A DNA stretch of 64,000 nucleotides, from NCBI RefSeq assembly GCF_037126285.1, contig NZ_CP147012.1:4941001-5005000 (forward strand), given 5' to 3'. A program made the position numbers and the translations under genes. The DNA comes from Bernardetia sp. MNP-M8. Lineage in GTDB: Bacteria > Bacteroidota > Bacteroidia > Cytophagales > Bernardetiaceae. The notes below the pieces were generated by a model that was not told the origin of the DNA, did no database searches, and saw only the letters and a list, made by a program, of their open reading frames with translations. Positions 38,119-46,722 of this stretch are shown here, piece after piece (the first letter of the stretch is position 1; each line of letters starts with the position of its first letter).

Positions 38119-38976
38119 TTATTTTTTCTTTTTACCAAGAGTGATTTTGAAGCCAAAAAGTGTTGTTTCTTCATTTTTGAGCTTATCTCTTACTTTTTTG
38201 AGGTCTTCTTCCATCGGTAAATCTTCAGGTTTTATTCCTGTTTCTTTTTCAAAGGCTTCTCTAATTGTTTGATTTGAATTTGTATGAGTGTCCTTTATAG
38301 ATTCCTCTCCTCTAATTTTTGGGTCTGTACTAACTTTGAATTTTGTAAAAAGAGTAGCCAAATTTTTCGAACCAATAGTTACAGCAGGCATAAAATCGGA
38401 CACATTTCTTTCTTCTGGAATTTCATTTTGCTCTTTAAGTTCTTTAGGAGAAGTTCCACCAAAAAGTGTTTTGTCACCTTCATTTCTAATGCGTTGAAAA
38501 CCTGCTTTACTTACGCCTCTTTCATCTGCAATCTGAAAAAGTTCGAACTCATTTTTTGCCAAAATTCTGCGCTGACGCAAACGTTCTCTACTCTGAATTT
38601 CTTCTTCTAATAATTCTGCTTTTCGTGTTTGAAGTGCAAAATAAGTTTGAGCAAAAGCGACTTCTTGTTTGCGAGAATCTCCATTTTGGGCAATCAAATA
38701 ACAAGCATAACGAGAAAGTAAGTAATCCATTTTCATACGAGAACTCACTCCCGTTTTTACTTTTCTATCTTTTCTCAAAAAATGAAAATCTACGTCTTGC
38801 TCACTATTTATGCAAGCTGTTTGTGCTTTTGCGATAGTTCGTTCAAAATTTTCCCACTTTGAGTATTTCAATAAAGTTTGTAGTGTTCTAGCAGACCAAA
38901 CTTCGTTGCCATTGCCATCTTTGAGAGCAGCATTTTCAAAAGCTGATTTGAGTACAGTTATGTTTTGGTTATCCAT
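38119..38976 (-). CDS. dinD: DNA damage-inducible protein D
   Basis: 285 residues. Matches DinD along its length: WSARTLQTLLKYSKWENF, DYLLSRYACYLIAQNGDSRK and VAFAQTYFALQTRKAE in the Bro-N-like N-terminal part. The C-terminal part has GVSKAGFQRIRNEGDKTLFGG and IREAFEKETGIKPEDLP. In E. coli DinD is SOS-induced and acts on RecA filaments; its role in Bacteroidota is not established. I could not identify an SOS box upstream. It has its own terminator. Confidence 0.9.
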   Translation of the reverse strand: MDNQNITVLKSAFENAALKDGNGNEVWSARTLQTLLKYSKWENFERTIAKAQTACINSEQDVDFHFLRKDRKVKTGVSSRMKMDYLLSRYACYLIAQNGDSRKQEVAFAQTYFALQTRKAELLEEEIQSRERLRQRRILAKNEFELFQIADERGVSKAGFQRIRNEGDKTLFGGTSPKELKEQNEIPEERNVSDFMPAVTIGSKNLATLFTKFKVSTDPKIRGEESIKDTHTNSNQTIREAFEKETGIKPEDLPMEEDLKKVRDKLKNEETTLFGFKITLGKKKK

Positions 38977-39207
38977 AATTGAAAATAAGGGTAAAGAAAA
39001 ATCTATGTTTTAGTGACTTTATTTATCTAGTTGCTAATTAGACTATCTAATATACAAAAATTTTAGCTAAAATCATAACATTTTTTTTAATAAAAAGTGA
39101 GATTTTCGTTATTTATTTTGTCGATATTTGTGACATAAAAAACTTGTTTTTAAATCTGTCTAGTGTCTTTCAAATGTGGTGACAGTTACAAACTTAATTT
39201 TAAAACG

Positions 39208-39600
39208 ATGAAAAACAACTTTATATTTTTCGGTGCAATCTTGGGAGGCTTAGCTGTTGGAATTGGAGCTTTTGGAGCGCATGCTTTAAAAGATTGGCTT
39301 ATTTCTATTGGTCAAGCCGAAACATTTCAAACAGCTTCCAAATATCATTTTTATCATTCCCTTTCTCTTATTTTAATAGGTATTTTATCAAAAATGAAAT
39401 TAACAACTTCAGAAAAATCATCTAAATTATTGACTTGGGCAGGAAATTTACACCTTTTAGGAATACTTATTTTCTCAGGTACACTTTATTTACTTTGCCT
39501 TACAAATATAAAATGGTTGGGTGCAATTACTCCAATTGGAGGTGTTTTATTGATTGTTGGTTGGGTATTTTTAGCTCTTTCTTTTTGGAATAAAAAATAG
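39208..39600 (+). CDS. DUF423 membrane protein
   Basis: 130 residues with four membrane helices. The N-terminal GAILGGLAVGIGAFGAHALKD is diagnostic of DUF423, followed by a YHFYHSLSLI segment. The function is unknown. The ATG at 39208 gives the family start; a GTG at 39163 would add 15 atypical residues. The next gene follows after 6 bp and is probably co-transcribed. Confidence 0.85.
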   Translation: MKNNFIFFGAILGGLAVGIGAFGAHALKDWLISIGQAETFQTASKYHFYHSLSLILIGILSKMKLTTSEKSSKLLTWAGNLHLLGILIFSGTLYLLCLTNIKWLGAITPIGGVLLIVGWVFLALSFWNKK

Positions 39601-39606
39601 GCTTTC

Positions 39607-40050
39607 ATGAAAAGGTATAGCACAAAAGAACGATTATTTTGGAAAGTTAATCAAGATTTAGAAAATAATGACTTGAATAAAGCAATTTCAAGATTGGAAA
39701 GTTCCTTACAGTTTAATATTCTTGATGCGACTTATAGAAAAAAGCTAGGAAATTTATACCTTCAAAAAAATGATCTTATTAGAGCAGGAAAATATTTCTA
39801 CTTATTAGAAAATAAATCAGAAATAGAAGTAAAAGCTATTGAAGCCTTTGAGAAACATTTTGGAAATGATCCTATTTTAATCTGTAAAAATATCGTTACC
39901 AAAAGTCATTTTGCATTTTCAATATTGAGTAATTTTGAAAAAGATGTTTTTAGAAATTTACTCCTTGATATTCATTTGAAATTTGGTGTTACACCTAATT
40001 TTTTGAAGGGCTTAGAAAGGCATTTGAAAAAACAGTATCCCAAAAAATAA
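39607..40050 (+). CDS. DUF6584-like TPR protein
   Basis: 147 residues, soluble, helical. The N-terminal half has a TPR-like pair (AISRLESSLQFNILDATYRKKLGNLYLQKNDLIRAGKYFYLLE) of the kind annotated as DUF6584. No catalytic motif is seen. It lies 6 bp after the DUF423 gene. Confidence 0.6.
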   Translation: MKRYSTKERLFWKVNQDLENNDLNKAISRLESSLQFNILDATYRKKLGNLYLQKNDLIRAGKYFYLLENKSEIEVKAIEAFEKHFGNDPILICKNIVTKSHFAFSILSNFEKDVFRNLLLDIHLKFGVTPNFLKGLERHLKKQYPKK

Positions 40051-40142
40051 GATAAGACTTTGTTTAAGTGAAAACTACTTTTATGATTTTTACGTAATTG
40101 TAAGAAATGTTAATTAAAAAACACTCCTTACAAAACTACCTT

Positions 40143-40928
40143 ATGAATTGCCCCAGTTGCGAAATAAAAATACCTAGAGATGCCATAAATATTCAAAAAG
40201 ACATTGCTCAATGCCAAAACTGTGGAAATGTCTTTAGTATTTCAGCTCATGTAAGTACTAAAAAAGATGACTTTTCATCATCAAAATCTAGCTCAAGAAG
40301 CTACACTGACGATTATGATTTGGCTCGCCAGTCGATGTACAAAGAAGCAGACTTTCATAATCAATCTGTCCAAAAAAATTTTGATACAAAAAACACCCGT
40401 AATTTTGATATAAATAATCCTCCCAAAGGAGCTTATATCAATCATCTAGATGATGGTGTTCAGATTGGAGCTTCTACTCGCTCGTGGTCTGCTCTTTTTA
40501 TTATTCCTTTTGCCCTTGTTTGGTCTGGTGGATCGATAGGTGGAATTTATGGTACTCAAATTTTTACAGGAGAATTTGATATTGTTACTTCTCTTTTTGG
40601 AATTCCTTTTTTGTTGGGTTCTTTATTTATATGGAGTATGGCTTTGATGACAATTGCAGGCAAAGTAGAAGTTACTCTTGATAGTAAAGGGGGACATATC
40701 TTTACAGGAGTAGGTAAAATAGGAAAACATAAACGTTTTTTATGGTCTGAAATAAATAGTATTCGTGAAGATGTAAGTATTTCTCGCTCTAGCAAAGGAG
40801 GCAGCTCTACAAATCACTATATATCGTTAGAAGGACAAAGACAAGTTCGTTTTGGTAGTGAGTTGTCTACTGAAAACAGATATTATATACTTAAAACTTT
40901 AGAAGAACTTATTCAGAATAGAAAGTAA
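40143..40928 (+). CDS. Zinc-ribbon membrane protein, unknown
   Basis: 261 residues. An N-terminal zinc ribbon (CPSC, then CQNC, about 3-36) and a Ser/Asp-rich linker precede two membrane helices at about 118-175. A beta-rich tail (VEVTLDSKGGHIFTGVGKIGKHKRFLWSEI) resembles a PH-like domain. The ATG at 40143 places the zinc ribbon at the N-terminus; an upstream ATG at 40107 would add 12 residues and cannot be excluded. No known function. Confidence 0.6.
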   Translation: MNCPSCEIKIPRDAINIQKDIAQCQNCGNVFSISAHVSTKKDDFSSSKSSSRSYTDDYDLARQSMYKEADFHNQSVQKNFDTKNTRNFDINNPPKGAYINHLDDGVQIGASTRSWSALFIIPFALVWSGGSIGGIYGTQIFTGEFDIVTSLFGIPFLLGSLFIWSMALMTIAGKVEVTLDSKGGHIFTGVGKIGKHKRFLWSEINSIREDVSISRSSKGGSSTNHYISLEGQRQVRFGSELSTENRYYILKTLEELIQNRK

Positions 40929-40931
40929 TTA

Positions 40932-41031
40932 TTTTTGGTTCTTGGTTTCATTATGTCGTTGGTGGCACACCAACAACGGCAGGTGAGACCAAAACGACAA
41001 AAAAAGAATGACAAATTTGAAAGAACCAAAA
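40932..41031. repeat. Nested inverted repeats between convergent genes
   Basis: The outer arms TTTTTGGTTCTT (40932-40943) and AAGAACCAAAA (41021-41031) enclose an inner hairpin GTTGGTG (40958-40964) / CACCAAC (40968-40974). The structure may terminate both genes. The inner hairpin resembles the one at 8926-8950. Confidence 0.55.
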
Positions 41032-41649
41032 CTATTCTTTTATCTGCACTTTTACAGAATCTAAAATTTCAACTACTTCTCCATTTAGAAAACGAACAGT
41101 TCTTTTATATTTTCCATCTTCATTTGGATATCCGTAACCTTTCCAAATTCCATTTACATCTTCTGATTTGTAATCTTGTTCTATACTAATCAAAGGAAAA
41201 TAATCATGACAATAAACTCGTTTTAGTTTCCAGTCTCCACCACTCATAGGAAAATGACGATAATATCTGTAAATTATTTTATCATAACTATTTGCTACAT
41301 TGTCATAAAACACATATTGACTGTGAGGATAAATTAATAAAGCTAGAAATAAAGCTCTAAGATTAAATAAAGCAATAAATACAAAAATAATTACTCCCAA
41401 AAATCGTATTCCTTTTCTAAATTTTAATTTAGAATGCAGTTTTTTATTCCAAAAACGAATAATTAGGATAAACGAAAAAATACTTAGTAAAGAAGCCTTC
41501 AAGAAACGACTGATAAATTCTGCTGAAGCTCCCAAACAAACATCATAAGGAAGAATAATTAATACCAAACTACTCAAAAATATTCCAATAAGAATTTTGT
41601 CAAGTCTTTTAAACTCTAATGGTTTTATCTTTTTATCTACATTTTTCAT
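41032..41649 (-). CDS. Membrane protein, unknown
   Basis: 205 residues from the ATG at 41649. Three hydrophobic segments fill the N-terminal half (about 18-38, 48-67, 85-108). The C-terminal part is soluble (YRHFPMSGGDWKLKRVYCHDYF) and ends with a beta-rich stretch. No family recognised. The longer frame from 41748 overlaps the likely mpl promoter region. Confidence 0.5.
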   Translation of the reverse strand: MKNVDKKIKPLEFKRLDKILIGIFLSSLVLIILPYDVCLGASAEFISRFLKASLLSIFSFILIIRFWNKKLHSKLKFRKGIRFLGVIIFVFIALFNLRALFLALLIYPHSQYVFYDNVANSYDKIIYRYYRHFPMSGGDWKLKRVYCHDYFPLISIEQDYKSEDVNGIWKGYGYPNEDGKYKRTVRFLNGEVVEILDSVKVQIKE

Positions 41650-41691
41650 AATCAAATTATAATTCTGTTCTAAACATTTTACGAAATAACG

Positions 41692-41699
41692 TATATTTG
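41692..41699 (+). promoter_or_regulatory. mpl promoter -7 element (TATATTTG)
   Basis: TATATTTG fits TAnnTTTG, 103 bp upstream of the Mur-ligase start. Confidence 0.4.
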
Positions 41700-41802
41700 C
41701 CAATATCAAAACTACTCGGCAGAAAGAATTAAATTCTTTTATGCTCATTTTGAATTTTTTATCTTAAAATCAGAATAAGAAAATTAACATAGAATTAGAG
41801 AT

Positions 41803-43167
41803 ATGAATATACATTTTATCGGAATCGGAGGAAGCGTTATGCACAATATCGCTATTAGAGAAAAAATAAATGGAAATAAAGTTACAGGTTCGGATGATGC
41901 GTGGTATGACCCATCTGAAAATCGTTTGAGAGAACATGGCTTACTTCCCCAAAAGGCAGGTTGGTTTCCAGAAAATATTACTCCTGATTTGGATAAAATA
42001 GTGTTAGGAATGCACGCAAAAGCAGATAATCCAGAACTTTTGAAGGCACAAGAACTAGGTTTAAAAATTTATTCATACCCAGAATATATTTATTCCCTTT
42101 CTGAAAACAAAGAACGTGTAGTAATTGCAGGAAGTCATGGCAAAACCACTATTACAGCTATGATTATGCACACATTAAGACTTCAAAGTTATGATTTTGA
42201 TTATTTAATTGGTGCGTATGTAGAAGGCTTTGATTCAACAGTGCGTTTATCTGATGCCCCTATTATTATCATTGAAGGCGACGAATATCAAACTTCTCCT
42301 TTAGACAAAACACCTAAATTTTTACATTACAATCATCATATTGGCGTTATTAGTGGAATTGCTTGGGATCACGCTAATGTGTATCCTGATTTTGAAGGCT
42401 ATAAAAATCAGTTTCGTTTGTTTGCTGAAAACTCAGTAAAAGCAGGCGCACTTATTTATAATGAAGAAGACAAATTGGTAAAAGAAATAGTAGAAGATAA
42501 TGAAAATATTCATTTTGATACCATTCAGTTGCCTTATAGAACACATCCATCAAGCGTACAGGAAGGAAAAACATTTTTGAAAACAGAACTGGGACAAATG
42601 GAAGTTTCTGTTTTTGGAGAGCATAATATGTCAAATCTGAATGCTGCAAAAGTTGTTTGTAGAAGGCTAGGAATAAGAGAAAGTCAGTTTTATGATGCCA
42701 TGATGTCTTTTAGAGGAGCTTCCAAACGTCTTGAACTCGTAGGAGAAAATGATCAAATGCACGTTTTTAAAGACTTTGCTCACTCACCTTCTAAAGTAGA
42801 AGCAACTATAAAAGCAGTAAAAAAACAATATCCAAAACAGCGTTTGACAGCTTGTATGGAACTTCACACATTCAGTAGTTTGAATCAAGATTTTATACAA
42901 GAATATGCAAATACTGCAAATAACGCTGATACAGCAGCAGTTTATTATAACCCTGAATATGTGGCAGCAAAAGGATTACCTGCCATTTCTAAACAAGATT
43001 TGAAAGATGCTTTCAAAAGACAAGATTTAGAAGTATTTACTACAATTGATGAATTAGAATCTTTTTTAGTAGCTCAAAATTGGAAACAAAACAATCTTTT
43101 GATTATGTCCTCTGGAAAAATGGGAGGAATGAACATTGAAAGTTTGGCTAATCAACTTTTAGGATAA
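41803..43167 (+). CDS. mpl: Mpl-type UDP-N-acetylmuramate:murein peptide ligase
   Basis: 454 residues. It should attach recovered murein peptides to UDP-MurNAc in cell-wall recycling. The N-terminal Rossmann domain starts IHFIGIGGSVMHNIA; the ATP loop is GSHGKTT (110-116). Then come EGDEYQTSPLDKTPKF, the H-containing YNHHIGVISGIAWDHANVYP, and the C-terminal GASKRLELVGE and DFAHSPSKVEATI. These match Mpl rather than MurC, which differs in the substrate loops. No other mur gene is adjacent. A terminator follows. Confidence 0.88.
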   Translation: MNIHFIGIGGSVMHNIAIREKINGNKVTGSDDAWYDPSENRLREHGLLPQKAGWFPENITPDLDKIVLGMHAKADNPELLKAQELGLKIYSYPEYIYSLSENKERVVIAGSHGKTTITAMIMHTLRLQSYDFDYLIGAYVEGFDSTVRLSDAPIIIIEGDEYQTSPLDKTPKFLHYNHHIGVISGIAWDHANVYPDFEGYKNQFRLFAENSVKAGALIYNEEDKLVKEIVEDNENIHFDTIQLPYRTHPSSVQEGKTFLKTELGQMEVSVFGEHNMSNLNAAKVVCRRLGIRESQFYDAMMSFRGASKRLELVGENDQMHVFKDFAHSPSKVEATIKAVKKQYPKQRLTACMELHTFSSLNQDFIQEYANTANNADTAAVYYNPEYVAAKGLPAISKQDLKDAFKRQDLEVFTTIDELESFLVAQNWKQNNLLIMSSGKMGGMNIESLANQLLG

Positions 43168-43171
43168 CTTT

Positions 43172-43210
43172 TTAAAACCTTGTTCTGCACTGATTAGAAC
43201 AAGGTTTTTC
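43172..43210 (+). terminator. Rho-independent terminator after mpl
   Basis: AAAACCTTGTTCT pairs with AGAACAAGGTTTTT, followed by a T run, directly after the mpl stop. Confidence 0.8.
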
Positions 43211-43262
43211 TATTAATTTTGTTGCTCTTCAGAATTTAAAAATACTTCACACTTCATTAATA

Positions 43263-43425
43263 CACTGTTTCAAAAGTTTTATTGCATTTTGTTGTGCATT
43301 CAGTTCCTCAGAACTGAATGTTTCGCTTCCTCAGAAGCGTGATTTATTTGCTTGAATCACGCTTCTGAGGAAGCATTTCGTTCAACTCCCCAGAGTTGAA
43401 CACACAAAAAGCATTGTAAACAGTG
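43263..43425. mobile_element. MITE-like element, copy 2 (CACTGTTT ends)
   Basis: Same family as 16050-16222 but reversed: CACTGTTTCAAAAG at the left and AAACAGTG at the right, with the same three hairpins in mirror order. Flanks are CATTAATA and TATTAATA, a 7-of-8 target duplication. Confidence 0.8.
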
Positions 43426-43498
43426 TATTAATAAATTATGAACTTTATGATTTTAGTTGCAAAAGATGGTTGCAACTAAATTCATAAAGAACCAATTA

Positions 43499-44392
43499 TT
43501 ATTTCTCCAAAAGTTCAAAAATTTCATCTAGTTTGGGCAGAACTACAATTTCTATTCTTCTATTTTCACTTTTCCCTTCTGCTGTCTTATTACTTGCAAT
43601 AGGTAAATGTTCGCCATGTCCTGCTGCTACAATACTTTGAGGAGCAATGCCATTTTCTACCAACAATTGTACTACCACAGAAGCACGCAAAGCACTAAGT
43701 TGCCAATTATCTTTAAAAGGAAGCTCTGCGCCCGTTACAGGCATATTATCTGTGTGTCCTTCTACCCAAATATCTAAACCAGAAGCATTATTTTTTAATA
43801 GAGAAGCTAGTTTTTGAAGTGCCTTTCTTCCTTCTGAATTAATATCAATACTTGCTGTTTCGAAAAGTAGTTTGTTAGAAAGTGAAATATACAAACGTCC
43901 CGATTTTTCTTTTACTGAAAAAGATTCTTTATTGAGCGAACTAAAAGCCATTTTGATAGATTTTTGTAATTCATTAGATTGTCTTTGGCGTTGGTATTGT
44001 TTATTTTTTAAAGTAGAAATATTTTTTTCTTTACCTAAAATCTCATTTTCTTTTTTTGTTAGTTCTACTTCTTTTTCCTGTAATTCTTTATTTAATAAAT
44101 TATTTTTTTCAACTGTTTTTTTGGCAATTTTTTGAAGACTATCCAATTGATAATCTTTTGTTTGCAATGAAACAATAATTTCTTTTAAAGAATCCGAACT
44201 TTGAAGTAATAGTTTTTGAGCTTCATAAAATTGTCTTTTTATGCGTTCGTTTTCTTGTTCTTTACGCTCTACTTCTGCTAATTTTGCCTTATATTTTTTC
44301 GGACTTACACACGAGAAAATAATCAAAATCAAAAGAGAGAGTAAGAAAGTGGGCAGAATTATTTTTTTTATAAAATGTAGTTTTTGATTCAC
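43499..44392 (-). CDS. OmpA-family peptidoglycan-binding lipoprotein
   Basis: 297 residues. An N-terminal lipoprotein signal (IIFSC) is followed by a coiled coil (about 35-140) rich in Glu/Lys/Gln. A C-terminal OmpA domain (about 165-285) has the diaminopimelate-binding region: EGHTDNMPVT, NWQLSALRASVVVQLL and ENRRIEIVVLP. It should link the outer membrane to peptidoglycan. The architecture resembles MotB-like or Pal-like stabilisers. It appears to be a single-gene unit. Confidence 0.88.
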   Translation of the reverse strand: MNQKLHFIKKIILPTFLLSLLILIIFSCVSPKKYKAKLAEVERKEQENERIKRQFYEAQKLLLQSSDSLKEIIVSLQTKDYQLDSLQKIAKKTVEKNNLLNKELQEKEVELTKKENEILGKEKNISTLKNKQYQRQRQSNELQKSIKMAFSSLNKESFSVKEKSGRLYISLSNKLLFETASIDINSEGRKALQKLASLLKNNASGLDIWVEGHTDNMPVTGAELPFKDNWQLSALRASVVVQLLVENGIAPQSIVAAGHGEHLPIASNKTAEGKSENRRIEIVVLPKLDEIFELLEK

Positions 44393-44579
44393 TTTTTTTT
44401 AGGTTTTGTAACTTTGTAGCTCTTTTTAGTAAAATTTAAAAAGAATTAATAGAATAATAAAATTCAATATGCAATTCTTCTTTGTCGCTAGTTTAAATCT
44501 TACGACTTTTGCACCAAATTAATTTTTTATTCAGAAATAGAGTTTAATTTAACTCTAAATTTCGTCAAATTGTAGTTCT

Positions 44580-45194
44580 ATGCAAGATTTTTTTTATCAG
44601 TATCTCAATGAAGATACAATTTGGGTGTATGCCTACGTTATTCTTCCTATTCTTATTTTCTTGGCTCGTCTGACCGATGTTAGTCTTTCAACGCTTCGAA
44701 TCGTACTTGTAACAATGGGAAAACGCAATATTGCGCCACTTATTGGTTTTGTTGAAGCTTTTGTATGGCTACTTGCTATTGGTCAGATTATGCAAAACCT
44801 TACTAATATAATGTCTTATTTGGCATATGCAGGAGGTTTTGCAATGGGAACTTATTTGGGAATGTGGTTAGAACAACGAATTGCTTTAGGAATGGTAATG
44901 GTCAGAATTATTACAGGAAAAACAGCTGAACATCTTATCTCCAAACTAAAAGACACCAATTATAGATTTACACATTTGCAAGCAGAAGGAAAATATGGTG
45001 ATGTAGGTGTAGTTTTTTCGATTGTGAAAAGAAAAGAATTACCTAAATTTTTACACTTAATAAATACGCACAATCCCAATGCTTTTTATACTATAGAAAA
45101 TATCAGACACGTGCAAAATACAGATGATATTCCTACTTCTGACTCGGGTACATTTTCTCGTGTGGTCAGAAAAATAAAAACAATTAGAAAGTAA
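44580..45194 (+). CDS. DUF2179/DUF5698 membrane protein (UPF0316)
   Basis: 204 residues. Three membrane helices (about 18-35, 50-70, 75-95) include ARLTDVSLSTLRIVLVTMGKRNIAPLIGF, the DUF5698 signature. The cytoplasmic C-terminal domain is DUF2179 (MVRIITGKTAEHLISKLKDTNYRFTHLQAEG). Related proteins are of unknown function. No operon partner. Confidence 0.88.
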   Translation: MQDFFYQYLNEDTIWVYAYVILPILIFLARLTDVSLSTLRIVLVTMGKRNIAPLIGFVEAFVWLLAIGQIMQNLTNIMSYLAYAGGFAMGTYLGMWLEQRIALGMVMVRIITGKTAEHLISKLKDTNYRFTHLQAEGKYGDVGVVFSIVKRKELPKFLHLINTHNPNAFYTIENIRHVQNTDDIPTSDSGTFSRVVRKIKTIRK

Positions 45195-45253
45195 TTGAGG
45201 ATTTAGAATAAAACGAATTAGTAATCTTTTTTGAAAAATGTAGCTTTATAGTT

Positions 45254-45261
45254 TACTTTTG
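45254..45261 (+). promoter_or_regulatory. hisIE promoter -7 element (TACTTTTG)
   Basis: TACTTTTG fits TAnnTTTG, 72 bp before the hisIE ATG. Confidence 0.4.
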
Positions 45262-45332
45262 TAATCCATTAAAAATAAAATTATTTGTAGAGAAAAGGTT
45301 TGTCTTTTCCTAGCTAGTAGCCTAAAAATAAA

Positions 45333-45962
45333 ATGAATATAAACGAAGAAATACAAAGTCAGCAAATAGATTTTGAAAAACAAAACGGACTTGTTCCTGT
45401 CATTATTCAAGATTCTAAAACAATGCGTGTTTTGATGCTTGGTTTTATGAATCACGAAGCCTTCGAAAAAACGCAGAAAGAAAACAAAGTGACTTTTTTT
45501 AGCCGAACAAAAAACCGTCTTTGGACAAAAGGAGAAACCTCTGGAAACTTTTTACATGTACAAAAAATGCACTTAGATTGTGATAATGATACACTTCTAA
45601 TTTTTGTAAAACCTCAAGGCGAAGTTTGTCATACAGGAACAGATACATGTTTTGGCGAAGAAAAAAATACAGCTAATATTCATTTTTTGCAGCATTTGGA
45701 AAATACGATTGAAAAAAGAAGCCAAGACACAGAAGAAAATGCAAGTTCTTATACAAATAAACTTCTCAAAAGTGGTGTTCATAAAGTAGCGCAAAAAGTT
45801 GGCGAAGAAGCTGTCGAAGTAGTTATTGATGCAATGAGAGGAAACAAAGAACGATTCAAAGAAGAATGTGGCGATTTATTGTATCACTTGCTTGTCTTGA
45901 TGCGCTCTCAAGATGTCAAAATTGATGAAGTGATGGAAGTTTTGGAAAAAAGACACCAGTAA
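45333..45962 (+). CDS. hisIE: Bifunctional phosphoribosyl-AMP cyclohydrolase / phosphoribosyl-ATP pyrophosphatase
   Basis: 209 residues, covering steps 2 and 3 of histidine synthesis. The N-terminal HisI domain (about 15-105) has VLMLGFMNHEAFEKT, FFSRTKNRLWTKGETSG and the zinc cysteines in HLDCDNDT and EVCHTGTDTCF. The C-terminal HisE domain (about 112-209) has KVGEEAVEVVIDA and ECGDLLYHLLVLM. The remaining his genes are not in the window. A palindromic repeat element follows. Confidence 0.95.
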   Translation: MNINEEIQSQQIDFEKQNGLVPVIIQDSKTMRVLMLGFMNHEAFEKTQKENKVTFFSRTKNRLWTKGETSGNFLHVQKMHLDCDNDTLLIFVKPQGEVCHTGTDTCFGEEKNTANIHFLQHLENTIEKRSQDTEENASSYTNKLLKSGVHKVAQKVGEEAVEVVIDAMRGNKERFKEECGDLLYHLLVLMRSQDVKIDEVMEVLEKRHQ

Positions 45963-46004
45963 ACAGTTATCTGTAAATAATTATTAGTAACCAGTTAATA
46001 AACA

Positions 46005-46135
46005 TTATCACGGTTATTTACAGGTTTGATAATCAACTTAATTATAAAAACTATACCTTTGCTTATTTTTCCTTAGTGGTAGGTTTGCAAACCTACCACT
46101 AAGGAAAAATGAACTTTACAAAATTAACCGTGATA
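46005..46135. mobile_element. Palindromic MITE-like element, copy 2 (TTATCACGGTTA ends)
   Basis: Same ends and TTTGCAAA centre as 25843-25973. The perfect 46-bp inverted repeat is at 46065-46110 with the arm CCTTAGTGGTAGG. It differs from copy 1 at four stem positions, all matched on the opposite arm. Confidence 0.8.
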
Positions 46136-46141
46136 ACGTTT

Positions 46142-46188
46142 AATACAGAATACATTTTTTTGATAAATTGTATTCTGTATTTTTTTTA
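46142..46188. terminator. Terminator between hisIE and the hxlR-type gene
   Basis: AATACAGAATACA (46142-46154) pairs with TGTATTCTGTATT (46169-46182), followed by T. A near-identical hairpin is at 48622-48660. Confidence 0.7.
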
Positions 46189-46191
46189 GCC

Positions 46192-46566
46192 TTATTTTGA
46201 TTTTGAATATTTTTCTCTTGATTTTTTTATGTTGTCTATATTTATTTTTGCCCAATTTACAAGCGTTTCTATGTGAGGAACAAGACTTTCTCCCATATCA
46301 GTAAGTTCATATTCTACACGAGGAGGAACTTGAGGATAAATAGTTCGTTTGACTAATCCATCTGACTCTAAGCCTTTTAGAGTTACAGAAAGCATTTTTT
46401 GTGATATACTCTCAATGTATTTATTTATTTCATTAAAACGCAGGATTTTTTCTTCGTGCAAAATCAATAAAATAAGTATTGACCACTTATCGCCTACTTT
46501 ATCAAGGACATTTCTGACAGGACAATTATCTACGTCCGAATATTTTTCTAAAGTTTCTCTTTTCAT
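46192..46566 (-). CDS. HxlR-family transcriptional regulator
   Basis: 124 residues. The winged helix has the HxlR signature CPVRNVLDKVGDKWSILILL near the N-terminus, FNEINKYIESISQKMLSVTLKGLESDGLVKR and RVEYELTDMGESL. The start is set at ATG 46566 so that it opens shortly before the signature cysteine. It is divergent from the oxidoreductase at 46723, the arrangement known from ytfH-qorB in enterobacteria, where an HxlR-type regulator neighbours the oxidoreductase it likely controls. HxlR proteins often respond to electrophiles or quinones through cysteine. Confidence 0.9.
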   Translation of the reverse strand: MKRETLEKYSDVDNCPVRNVLDKVGDKWSILILLILHEEKILRFNEINKYIESISQKMLSVTLKGLESDGLVKRTIYPQVPPRVEYELTDMGESLVPHIETLVNWAKINIDNIKKSREKYSKSK

Positions 46567-46637
46567 AACTAACTGATTATCAGCAATAATAACTTCAAGG
46601 TAAGTGAGTGATTTTGTTGTAAGCTCTTGTAATAACA

Positions 46638-46680
46638 AAAGTAACCTTTTATCTTTGACTAACCAAAAGTTAGTTACTTT
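46638..46680. promoter_or_regulatory. Candidate HxlR operator
   Basis: ACTAAC-CAAAA-GTTAGT (46658-46674) is an inverted repeat between the divergent genes, with AAAGTAAC and GTTACTTT forming an outer inverted pair. The position suits repression of both promoters. Confidence 0.45.
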
Positions 46681-46722
46681 ATTTTAGTTTGTAAAATTAA
46701 ATCATAGAAAAATAAGAAAATC

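Noticed and set aside
38119..38976. Prophage Bro/KilA gene suggesting a phage
   Set aside because: The protein matches DinD along its length and no phage genes are near.
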